A stretch of DNA of 64,000 bases from Schizosaccharomyces osmophilus (Eukaryota > Ascomycota > Schizosaccharomycetes > Schizosaccharomycetales > Schizosaccharomycetaceae): NCBI RefSeq assembly GCF_027921745.1, contig NC_079238.1, positions 3,472,001-3,536,000 on the forward strand. The letters run 5' to 3'. Both the position numbers and the translations under genes were made by a program. The notes under the pieces were generated by a model. It ran no database searches, was not told the DNA's origin, and saw only the letters and a program-made list of their open reading frames with translations. Shown one piece after another: positions 53,138-62,458 of the stretch; the first letter of the stretch is position 1, and each line of letters starts with the position of its first letter.

Positions 53138-53476
53138 TTTATTCGGAAAGTAAAGCATCATTTTCTTATAATGTCCTGTCTTTTCGATTTTTTCTCCAGC
53201 ATGCTTTTGCTTATGTTTATGTTTATGTTTCATCTTTGCATTTTGTATTTTATATTTATTCGTCAAGCACTTTTTTAATAATGATCCTTATAGAATCTTT
53301 TATTTTCTAACTAATAAGGAATATAATTAATTATTGAATCATGGATGAGCGTTGCTTTTTCTATAATCATTAGTATCACTAAGTCAAACGTCTATGTCGA
53401 TCACGATTAAAGCCATGTGCTTCAATTTTTAAAAGAGCAACAGAAAAACAAGTCAAAAAGGAAACCAAAAGTGAAA
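53138..53476. other. Spacer wtf D to 5S rRNA copy 2
   Basis: No gene. Contains a short TTATGT microsatellite at about 53212-53231. Confidence 0.5.
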
Positions 53477-53595
53477 AGCCTACAGCATCCCGGATTCCCA
53501 TGTTGTCTCCAACCATAGTACTAACGAGACCCTCAGACGCTTAACTGCAGTGATCGGACGGGAACTGGTGTTTTCGCCTAGGTGTGGCCGTAGAC
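53477..53595 (-). rRNA. 5S rRNA (copy 2)
   Basis: A complete 119-nt 5S rRNA, one base different from copy 1 (GGCCACACC instead of GGCCATACC near the 5' end). A TTTT terminator sits directly at the 3' end. No TATA-like element is seen 20-40 nt upstream (53615-53635), unlike copy 1, so its expression is less certain. Same strand as copy 1; the pair brackets wtf C and D. Confidence 0.93.
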
Positions 53596-53748
53596 ACTAC
53601 CCATGTGTAGAATTCAAATCTGTACTACAGGGCATCAATTTGCTTTTTTGCTGGTTTTCCACAAACCAGATGTAAAACCACTTTCGGCGGTTTTAAATAT
53701 AAAGGAAAACCGTTTAAAACACATTATGTTTGTCTTTAAACAACAGAA

Positions 53749-53830
53749 GACACTATGCCTGAGTGGTTAAAGGGATAGATTAGAAATCTATTGCGGTCTC
53801 CGCGCGCAGGTTCAAATCCTGCTGGTGTCG
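53749..53830 (+). tRNA. tRNA-Ser (AGA)
   Basis: An 82-nt class II tRNA. Acceptor GACACTA pairs with TGGTGTC plus discriminator G. The anticodon stem ATAGA/TCTAT encloses the loop TTAGAAA, anticodon AGA. A long variable arm (GCGGTCTCCGCGC) is present, as is the T-loop GTTCAAAT. A T7 terminator follows. No intron. Confidence 0.95.
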
Positions 53831-55012
53831 ATTTTTTTCTTTTTCCCCAAGTCTTTGCTCTCTAGGACAAGCAAAATTTTCTAACAAGAGAATGTAATGA
53901 CAAAGAACAACAGTTCTTTTGCTTTGTTTTGCTGTACATTCTTTGTACGCGCCGTTGCCCGGCCCATCTCACAGCATCGACCTTTTTTTTCCATAAGGTT
54001 CATGTGCTCTCAGACGGGACAATCTCGGTTGCTTATTCGATCTTACGGTAACAGCGGTGTGCGGAACATCTGTCAAACGTGTCACATTGTTCCTTGGCGG
54101 AGTATTATGGGCCAATAATTGAACGGAAGGTGTCTCGTCTTGCACCCATGGAACAGTCATTCGTCAGGTGCTAAACTTTCATAAACCAATCCCCGACAAG
54201 CAAAAAACCCTAACCACATCGAAGGATTATACAACCGCGGCCTTCCCATGCCTTTCATTGTTTACCTTAGCCAAACTCATTTCACTCTTTTGTTTCTTGG
54301 GAAAATTGCAGTAAAATACCACATTTTTTGGTGATTTTCACGCGTATTATTCTCTTTTTCACTCTTTTGATTTCTTGTCTTTCTTTTATTTTTATTTTTA
54401 TTTTATTTTTTCCTTCTTTTTTTGGAATTTGATTCCCTTCCTTTCGTTTTCTTCCTCGCTGTTTTGTAGGTTGTAATACATCGTCTTTCGTTTTTATCTT
54501 AACTTTCTTTGTATACCCTCGTTATCTTTTGGTAAGCTATCATTCTTTGTTGAGGCTTATATTGAAATTTATTTCTTCATACGTGGCTGGACTGACTTTC
54601 ATTCCTTTTAAATCCCCGTATCCCCAAAACTTTTAAGGAATTAAAATTTCTTCTTTTCTATACCAATAAAAAAAAACTATCGTGTCTCTGCTTTCTTGAG
54701 CATATACGATACCTTTGACCGATTCGTCAATCGTTTACACCGTGTTTCGTTAAACGATTCTCTGGTCTATTTCTGAATCAATTCTTTTTGTTTTTGAATT
54801 CCTGTATTTTTTACGCGCGTTTACTGCGTTTTCTTTGATTACTATTTCTTTGTTCTCAAGACTCTATAAGGTCGCTTACGTTTTTGCGTTCACGATTCGT
54901 TTTCGTTCATTCTTTTACAGTTGTCCTCGACAATTCTTTGAATTTTTTTAAAGTCACTCTTTTTTTTCTATTTCTATTTACCTTTTTGTTTACTATTTTG
55001 CTTTAATTCGTG
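53831..55012. other. Long T-rich region upstream of the TOS1-family gene
   Basis: About 1.18 kb. From about 54290 on it is strikingly T/C-rich on the + strand, suggesting a long pyrimidine-rich promoter or 5' UTR. An MCB-like ACGCGT lies at 54341-54346. The ORF at 53897-54118 has no family resemblance. Confidence 0.5.
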
Positions 55013-56458
55013 ATGTTTGCCAAATCTTTGTTGTCTTCCTTTTGCTTCCTTGCCGTTGCCGTCTTGCAAGTTTCGGCTGATGGCTGCTCTCAAGACAATG
55101 GCTATTACTACTGCAACCAAGCTTCTGAAGTTGAATTCAAGGGCGTTGGTTTCTCATCTTCTTACAACAAAGTTACCAGTATGAACCCTGAAAGCTGTGA
55201 ATGTACTAGTACCCCTCAATCTTTCGGTGGTGCTTTGGCTCCTTTCGACGAAGAGCTTTCTTTCCATTTCCGTGGTCCCGTTCAGTTAAAGCGCTTCGCC
55301 GTTTATTATCCCGACTCAGACAATGCTTTGTCTTCCCTCAAGAAACGCAGCAACCACAACCATAAAAAGGCTGTCGCTAACGAAGGCGGTGCTCTCAAGA
55401 AGCGTGATGATCCCGCTGAAATAACCAGTACCGTTTATGAAACCATCCTTCGTACTGCCTATATTAATGCGGACGGCTCGCCCGCCACTTCAGCCCCTGA
55501 AGCTTTCCCTGCTTCTACAGTCACTGGTAACGGTCCTGCCCCCACCAGTTCTTCAAGCAGCTCCTCCTCATTGGGAAGTAATGGTCTCAGCATTTCTGCC
55601 CCTAACGAAATCGGTAAGGGATTGGCTGCTTCCAGCTTCGTTACCTCTTCCACTTCTGCTCCTCCTACATCTGCCTCTTCTGCATCTTCTGCTCCTACTT
55701 CCTCCCCATCTTCCTCTGGCTCCTCCGACTGGGTTCGTTCTTCTTACTATGACTCTGAATCTTCCACCTCGGATAACATTGTGTTCATGAATAATATGGG
55801 TGGTACCGCAGGCAGTGGTGTCTGGTCCTATTGCTTTGGTAACTCTATCTCCTATGCTGCTGCCAATGGCGTTGACGGTGCCTCTTCTCCTCAAGTCCTT
55901 GCGGATACCATGCTCAAGTCTGACAAGGAAGTTTCCATCTGGAGCGCAAACAAGTGCGATGGCGATGACTGTGGCTATTATCTTTCTGGAATTCCCGCTT
56001 ATCATGGATTCTCTGGTACTAAGGTTGTTCTGATGGAATTCAACATGCCTCACGATGATTCCACTAATTTCATTAACGACATGCCTGCTATCTGGGCTTT
56101 GAATGCTCAAGTTCCCCGTACCTTGCAATATGGTAAGAGAGAGTGCTCTTGCTGGGACTCTGGTTGCGGTGAATTTGATATCTTTGAAGTCTTAAATGCC
56201 GGTAATGAGAAGATGGTTTCCACTATTCACAGCAAGCAAGGCAGCCAAAACGGTGCTGGTGGTGGTGGTGGCTCTAGCGACTACTTTACCCGTCCCACCG
56301 GTTCTACCATGATTGGTGCTGTTGTCTTTGATACTTCTTCTTCAGCAGTTTATGTTATTGATGTCACCAAGAACGGTGTTAACTTTGATCAAACCTACTC
56401 TGCTTCTGATGTTGCTGGCTGGTTGAAATCTGGTTCTACCGTTGTTCAACTTTCATAA
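55013..56458 (+). CDS. tos1: TOS1-family cell wall protein
   Basis: A 481-residue secreted protein of the fungal Tos1 family (DUF2403 plus DUF2401), wall-associated and thought to act on beta-glucan. A signal peptide of about 22 residues (SFCFLAVAVLQVSADG) leads into the DUF2403 region with paired cysteines. Two dibasic KKR sites (about 103 and 126) could be Kex2-type cleavage sites. A Ser/Thr/Pro-rich O-glycosylation-type linker covers about 165-250. The DUF2401 domain includes EFDIFE (about 387-392), matching the GH16 catalytic pattern ExDxxE. The symbol is borrowed from S. cerevisiae. The strong codon bias indicates high expression. Confidence 0.82.
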   Translation: MFAKSLLSSFCFLAVAVLQVSADGCSQDNGYYYCNQASEVEFKGVGFSSSYNKVTSMNPESCECTSTPQSFGGALAPFDEELSFHFRGPVQLKRFAVYYPDSDNALSSLKKRSNHNHKKAVANEGGALKKRDDPAEITSTVYETILRTAYINADGSPATSAPEAFPASTVTGNGPAPTSSSSSSSSLGSNGLSISAPNEIGKGLAASSFVTSSTSAPPTSASSASSAPTSSPSSSGSSDWVRSSYYDSESSTSDNIVFMNNMGGTAGSGVWSYCFGNSISYAAANGVDGASSPQVLADTMLKSDKEVSIWSANKCDGDDCGYYLSGIPAYHGFSGTKVVLMEFNMPHDDSTNFINDMPAIWALNAQVPRTLQYGKRECSCWDSGCGEFDIFEVLNAGNEKMVSTIHSKQGSQNGAGGGGGSSDYFTRPTGSTMIGAVVFDTSSSAVYVIDVTKNGVNFDQTYSASDVAGWLKSGSTVVQLS

Positions 56459-56741
56459 ACATATTAATGATACCAAGCGAAAATGTTTGTACCTCTCTAT
56501 TTTTGATTTTCAGCTCATTCTTTTTTTTTCCACCCAGCTAGTTATACTTTAACTTATTTTATCTTTCGAGATACTTGATAATTTTATTTCGTGTTTATGC
56601 TATTTGATCGATTAATGATGATGAATACAATCATTACCCATAAACTTGGATTTATTAATCGATGATGATTAAATCTATAAGTCTTTTTTATGTACATATT
56701 GCAATAAATATCTGTTTTATGCTAGACAAATTCATAGCTTT

Positions 56742-58974
56742 TTAAAGTAGACTTTTCCACGCCCCCAAATCACTAAGAGAGTCACCATTCTTAGCATCAT
56801 TTTGGTGAATAGCGCTTTCATTCATTTCGGTAGGTACAAGGGGAGGAAAAGACACGGCAGAAGTGTGGTTCTTACCTGCCATATTTAAAGTTGCAGGTGA
56901 GGGAAAGGACGAAGTTTTCATATTTGAAGGTGGCCGCGTAGAAGGCAGAGTTTGTTCTTGCATGCGGGAAGACTGGTTATTAGCAACTGGATTATTCAAA
57001 GTCTTGGCATTATATATAGAATGGTCATAAGGAGAAGACGAGGGACTAGAGCGTAGCTTCTTTTTGTGTTCTGTTTGAATATAGTCACTCAACTTCCGAA
57101 TTTCCCTCATAAAGTGCGTGTATTCTTGAACGCTCAATTCAGATGATGCACTTAATACCCAAAGCCTCGGCATTACCAGTTCATGAACAGATTCCTCTGG
57201 AATTACTCGTCCGATATCAACATACACTTTCAGCATAGCCATCACTACAGCAGAAACCCGTGTCTTGACTTTTTCTAGCAAAGGTAACAGTTTCTCTAAA
57301 ATTGCAAACGAGTCCAGCAGCTTCGCATCAATAAAAACATGAAAGCATTCCAAGATAGAAACCTTCACTTCTAATTGCTTGGTGACTGAAAAACATTGGT
57401 ATAATTTTGGACATATCGCTGATTTTACAATCTTTTGGTCTAGCATATCTAAAACAGAATGGAAGACCTCAACGGCAGATAACTGAATATTTGCATAAGG
57501 TTGCTCAAGACATGCATAAACAAAAGGCAACACCTTCTCATTAAATGTTGAGCGGGGTAGTTTGGCCTTGAAGCAGTCGATAGATTGCAGAATTATTAAA
57601 AGAGGTTTCTCGGGATTTTTTGGGAAGGAAGTAAGCAAAGGCAAGAGGTTTGGAAAAACTTTATTGCTAAACAAGGAAGGATCAAGGGATTTGGATATTT
57701 GGAAGATGCAAGACAGAAGGGGTGCAACTATCTCTTGATCGTTCAAAAAATCCAAAAGAGTGGGCAAAATCTTCTGCGATTGTACCCGATAACTTATCTC
57801 AGGGAATTTGTTTACCAAAGATTCAAGGAAAACAACCTTCTCGGATTGTAATTTTTCGGGAAAAGCTTCTAAAAACCTCAATGCTGATATGCTTCCATTC
57901 GTGAAGTAATCTGCCGATTCCATAGAGAAAACATTTGCTCTACTTTTCGGGTTTGGAGACAGTAATTTTAGTAGTAAAGAGCGTAAGGAATGCGATTCGA
58001 TATTCTCTACACAGAAATTAAGCCGATCATTCAAATTCTTAACTTCCCTTTCATAAGTTAAGAGATGGTTCTTCGCACTTAATACGCTTTTTCCTCTATT
58101 AAACACTGCATAAACAAGACATCCAAGAGAAAAAACATCGTTTTCAGGACCAACGATTTCATGCAAAACGTACTCGGGAGCTAAAAAATCCAAACATTGC
58201 TGCAAAGAAGAAGGAGTCGAAACGTCGAAATCCATTAACTCATAACGAGGGGATTCAAGTGACTGACAGAAACCAAAGCCGCAAAGTTTCCAGTCACCCT
58301 TTGAATCGATAACAACAGAACGTGGTTGTATATTTAGGTGCAATATCTTTGCGGAATCTTGTAAAAACATGATACCATTTATAATCTGCAATAGACCTTT
58401 TTGAACTTCAATTTCATCCAAAGCAAAAGGATTATCGGCGTCGCTTGAATTACCACTAATTGGGGTAGACATACAGATAACGTCGGCAAGAGACGACTGT
58501 ATTCTTTTGGTTACAAATGTTAGTCTTGACCTTGATTCCTCTAATGGTTCCACAACCTGAAGAAGTGAAGGGTGACGAAGCCTTGATAGAGAACTAACAT
58601 CACGTCGTAGAACTTCAAGAATAAAATTTTCTTTCAAGCTAGTATTTACGGTCGCATTTCTTAGGATCGTTGATAGGATTCGCTTTTCAAAAGAGAAGAC
58701 CGATACCTCAATATCGGTACCTCGTTTTGTAGCAGGATACACTGTCCAAGGTCCTACATAAATGGGACTTTCCTTATCTATATAATAATCATGCTTTATT
58801 TTTTTAGTATTGGATACTGCAGTCTTCTGTTAGTAAGCGCTTCGACTTGCTCAATATTGATTCTTGTGCAAAAAATCCCAGAAAGGTACAATAAATCGTT
58901 GAAGGAATTATTTAAATATACAAAATCAAAATCAACCTTGAAAACTTACCAAAACGGATCGCATTGGCAAACAT
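56742..58974 (-). CDS. ppk32: SCY1-like pseudokinase Ppk32, two exons
   Basis: A 699-residue SCY1-family protein, a pseudokinase with HEAT repeats linked to clathrin-coated vesicle and Golgi traffic. Hand-built exons: a 25-nt first exon 58950-58974 (MFANAIRF plus one base) and 56742-58816. The 133-nt intron is GTAAGT...CTTACTAACAG...GCAG. The join gives VSNTKKIKHDYYIDKESP then YVGPWTVYPATKRGTD, the expected kinase-fold start, confirming the frame. The catalytic loop reads ILHLNIQPRSVVI instead of HRDLKPEN, and DFG is replaced by CGFGF, so it should be inactive. HEAT-like repeats cover about 320-570. The Ser/Pro-rich tail has a FPSPATLNM patch. Confidence 0.9.
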
Positions 58975-59247
58975 GGAAAACCCACTGGAAAACCTTTGTC
59001 AAAAACACGAGACAAAACAAAAATCTGTTTCAGAAATAAAGAAAAGATAGTAAAGATAAATCTAAGTAGTTTGCATAAAATACCAGCAAGATTCAATGAA
59101 TGAACGATCCTCCCTCTCTTATATGGATACAATAGTAGAGTAGGAAGAAAAATGGTGAGTTTCGATTTCATGTATTATAAACCTCTTTGCTGTATAAGAT
59201 GAGAAAATTACACATTCAATTGAACAGAATAATAAATAAAATAAAAA

Positions 59248-59859
59248 CTAAGAAAGTCTAGCAAGATAACCCTGTGCAATTAAACGTTCAACATCTGTAG
59301 CTCGAATGTATAGCTGCGAATTCTTTGTGAGACTAATGGTTCCAAACTCCGTCTCGATGTCGCCTACATCTTTTAAAACACGAACATCAATAAACAAATT
59401 CTTTGGAGGCACTACCGACCCTGTTAAGTCCAAATCTACCCATGGTCCTTTGTATGCAGCAACTAGTTCTGAGTACCGAAACAAATATTCCTGTTCCGCC
59501 TGATTCAAAGAAGTATCTATGCAAGCTTCCATTCGCTTTCCACCACTCCAGCAATATTGTCGTATACATCGAAGCCGGAGATTGTGATATGCCATTAAGC
59601 ACCTTTTATTATACAAATTGGAAGTGTGAAACATGAGCAAAGACGCTGCCTTAGAAGGATGTTCCATAGGGTTAAAAACCACTTCTCCTCCATTCGTAAG
59701 CGCCTGTAAAATTCCCAGCGACTCCCGCTCTGCTGTTCGAATTTCTCGCACAACTTCATTAACAGTGTCTGTTTGATACGGAGGAAGGTAATCCAAATAT
59801 AAGGTACGTCTCGAATCTTGAATGAGCCTGTTCGACTGATTTCCTAGCCCATTTTCCAT
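59248..59859 (-). CDS. psf1: GINS complex subunit Psf1
   Basis: A 203-residue GINS subunit, part of the Cdc45-MCM-GINS replicative helicase. The helical A domain contains LPPYQTDTVNEVVREIR and the conserved CLMAYHNLRLRCIR region (about residues 83-97), with NQAEQEYLFRYSELVAAYKG following. The C-terminal small B domain ends VERLIAQGYLARL, as in other Psf1 proteins. Length fits S. pombe (about 202). The start ATG is immediately preceded by an A-rich leader. It lies between ppk32 and alp5 in the S. pombe order. Confidence 0.93.
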   Translation of the reverse strand: MENGLGNQSNRLIQDSRRTLYLDYLPPYQTDTVNEVVREIRTAERESLGILQALTNGGEVVFNPMEHPSKAASLLMFHTSNLYNKRCLMAYHNLRLRCIRQYCWSGGKRMEACIDTSLNQAEQEYLFRYSELVAAYKGPWVDLDLTGSVVPPKNLFIDVRVLKDVGDIETEFGTISLTKNSQLYIRATDVERLIAQGYLARLS

Positions 59860-60675
59860 TTTTTTTAGCTATATGAAAGTGCTGGTGTTCAAGCAATATT
59901 TACAACAACATGAACCAATAACTGCCTAAGTCAAAGCGAAGAGGAAAACATTAATTACATTTCTGACATCTTTTTTCATTCACTAGTATTATTGAGAGAA
60001 AATAAAAGATTTTTGATGAAAAGTTTTCATCACTTCTGACTACCAACATAGTTTTCTCGTAAAACTTTGGCCATAGTTAAAACTTTTAGTTCTAGAACTT
60101 AGTGATAATGTTTCTCGCTTTGAGTTCTATTAGCTTTTACAGGTTTCAGAATTTCTGATACATCAACTTTTGTTACATTCTATAGTACGTGGATATTCGC
60201 GAGATACTTTACAGGGCTAGAAATAGCTAGTGGACTTCTCAAAGTCAATATTGGCAATCGAGAAGGGACAATGATGTTAGGATATTTCAAACGACAAAAA
60301 CAAAGTATGTTGCAGTGTGTCAAACATTTCCATAGTAAAAAAAAAAAATTTTGTAAGCTCTAAACATTTTTGAGATATTCAATTTCATAAAGAGTGTGTA
60401 GGAACCGTTCATGTCATTTGTAGACAATGCAGTGCGTTCATGATTCTAGAAAAATGCAGACGAGCAATTTCATTATCCATAGTAAAAACCTTAAGATCAG
60501 CTTTAAAAAGATGCACCTCTTTGGAATGTTTCTGCAACATAAATAAAGCCACCCATGGAGGTTATGAATAAATAAAGACAAGCAAATATTTGAAGATAGA
60601 AAGATTCAACAATTTCAAGACATTGAACGAATTAAGCAATACTAACAAGAAGCCAAGTAGTATTTTTCAAAAACC
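59860..60675. other. Intergene psf1-alp5
   Basis: Upstream region of psf1 and 3' flank of alp5 (both minus). AT-rich with an A10 run near 60340. No gene seen. Confidence 0.5.
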
Positions 60676-61995
60676 TCATTTACATCGCTTTTCAATCAAA
60701 GCCAGACGATCAGCTCCATGCTCATCGTATTCTTGTCTAGAAATCCATAATTGATGGAAAGTTCCCAAACTACTAAGGATAGATCCTCCTAACCATGAAG
60801 CGTAGCTACGTTCAATAATATGACCAGAAGCGTGTATCTTTAAACGATTACCAGGATATATTTTAGATAAATCGTTTTGCAAACGAAAAGAAAATCCTTG
60901 CAGTAAACTTGTCCCGCCACAAACGACAATATTGTTAAATAAGGAATTCCGGATATCAACATCGCATTCAGAAATGCAGTTTTGGAACAATTGAGATAAA
61001 CCAAGAGTGCCTTTCGTTACTTGATTGTTCGTACCCTTTTTCTCTTCATCATCCTCGTCCTCATCCTTATCCTCATCCTTTCCATTTTCATTTTCATCAT
61101 CTTGCTCGTCCATTGTCGTATCTTCAGAGGGTTTGAATAAGCGTTCTGGAATTTGGTAGCGATCGGCCCCAAACACTACTCTAGCGCCATCTGGAAATTC
61201 AAATTCTGAATCAATTATGGTACCGTTCGAATCAAAAGGAACATCGGATGTCAAAGCACATTCTTCTTTCCATTCATCGTACACTCTTTCTAGTTGAAAA
61301 CGATGGAATGATTCTGTAGCCTCAACGTTAGCGCGCTCATATTTTGGAGGTTCGCCAATCCCTACGGGATGCTTACTGCGAACAAGGTATTTAGGAGTTG
61401 TTTCGTAACCCTTTTGTCCTAGAGTGCCCGCAATAATTTCATCTAAAGCAGCACCAGCAAATTGCTGTACGTTGTAAGGTTTTTGAAGGACAAACCCATC
61501 ATGAATAGCAGAAACAGAAGCTCTGTCATATCCAACATCTATTAAACAAGCTGTACCTTTTCCACTGGCAAAGGCAGCACATGTTTCTTGCCGCGCTAAG
61601 TACGTAGCTGGACTACCCAAAGATTCAAATACCATTTCCAAAGTTTTGACTCGGTTTTCGGAGGGATTATCGAATGGCTCAGTGACTAGGATTGGATGCT
61701 CTACTGGGTCAGTTTTTAATCGTTCCTTCAGCGCATACTGCCAAAGATCCAGAGTGGCATCCCAATGTTGAATCCATCCATTGGAGATAGACCTTTTAAT
61801 TTCCATCCCTTTATGAGGTTGATATATATATTCCTCGCCAAAAAGTCTTCTTCCATTTTCAAATTCGCCATAATTACTTGGCAAAACGCATTTTGGTATA
61901 TCCTCTCCAGAAAACCCAATTCTCGTCCATTTGCTTCCAGGATCTATGACAATAGCTGAAACTTCATCTCCTCCATAAAAGGCATTACCGCTCAT
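60676..61995 (-). CDS. alp5: Nuclear actin-related protein Arp4 (Alp5)
   Basis: A 439-residue actin-related protein shared by the NuA4 acetyltransferase and the INO80 and SWR1 remodellers. Actin-fold motifs include VIDPGSKWTRIGFSGED at the N-terminus, the ATP-binding GTACLIDVGYD and the late NNIVVCGGTSLLQGF. An acidic, low-complexity insert (about residues 290-320, DENENGKDEDKDEDEDDEEKK) is the family's variable loop and is larger than in actin. The C-terminal SWISRQEYDEHGA motif matches the actin-family ending. Length fits S. pombe Alp5 (about 433). Confidence 0.94.
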   Translation of the reverse strand: MSGNAFYGGDEVSAIVIDPGSKWTRIGFSGEDIPKCVLPSNYGEFENGRRLFGEEYIYQPHKGMEIKRSISNGWIQHWDATLDLWQYALKERLKTDPVEHPILVTEPFDNPSENRVKTLEMVFESLGSPATYLARQETCAAFASGKGTACLIDVGYDRASVSAIHDGFVLQKPYNVQQFAGAALDEIIAGTLGQKGYETTPKYLVRSKHPVGIGEPPKYERANVEATESFHRFQLERVYDEWKEECALTSDVPFDSNGTIIDSEFEFPDGARVVFGADRYQIPERLFKPSEDTTMDEQDDENENGKDEDKDEDEDDEEKKGTNNQVTKGTLGLSQLFQNCISECDVDIRNSLFNNIVVCGGTSLLQGFSFRLQNDLSKIYPGNRLKIHASGHIIERSYASWLGGSILSSLGTFHQLWISRQEYDEHGADRLALIEKRCK

Positions 61996-62458
61996 TTTTA
62001 TTATTGAAGTTTCTCCCTTGTATACGGAAGGAGGACCGTGCGTTAGGAGGTAGGTGGTATGGCCTAGTGTACCAAATGGGTAGTAGTAAATAAGGGCTTT
62101 ATTTCAAGTTTAAGTTCTTCGATAAACGAAATATCCTTTGATGAATTAAAGGTTTTTAGATTAAATGCTCAAAATTATAAAATGATTGTTTTCTTATTCT
62201 AAAAGCGTAGTGAAGCGTATTTCAAACTTTAAGCGTCTACCTTCAAAATGTCTGTCCAAAAATATTATTATTAAATCCCACCTAAATTTCTTAAGCATAA
62301 GTGCCAAAATTATTAACATCTAAAAAGCACATTGATAGTTGTACACAAAGGACGATAATAACCTTGTTGACGTTTTACAAATGTGCATACTTATAACCCT
62401 CTTAATCCGTTATCCTTTTGTCCTTTTTTTCTATTTAGCTATTGCTAAACGATCAAGT
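61996..62458. other. Intergene alp5-rpa2
   Basis: Promoter of alp5 and 3' flank of rpa2; no gene or clear element recognised. Confidence 0.5.

Noticed and set aside
53897-54118. A 73-codon ORF after tRNA-Ser.
   Set aside because: No recognisable domain, and composition does not look coding.
45786-60219. A 15-nt sequence TACTTTACAGGGCTA occurs at 45786-45800 and 60205-60219.
   Set aside because: In 64 kb, a few 15-nt matches are expected by chance, and the two sites share no flanking similarity.
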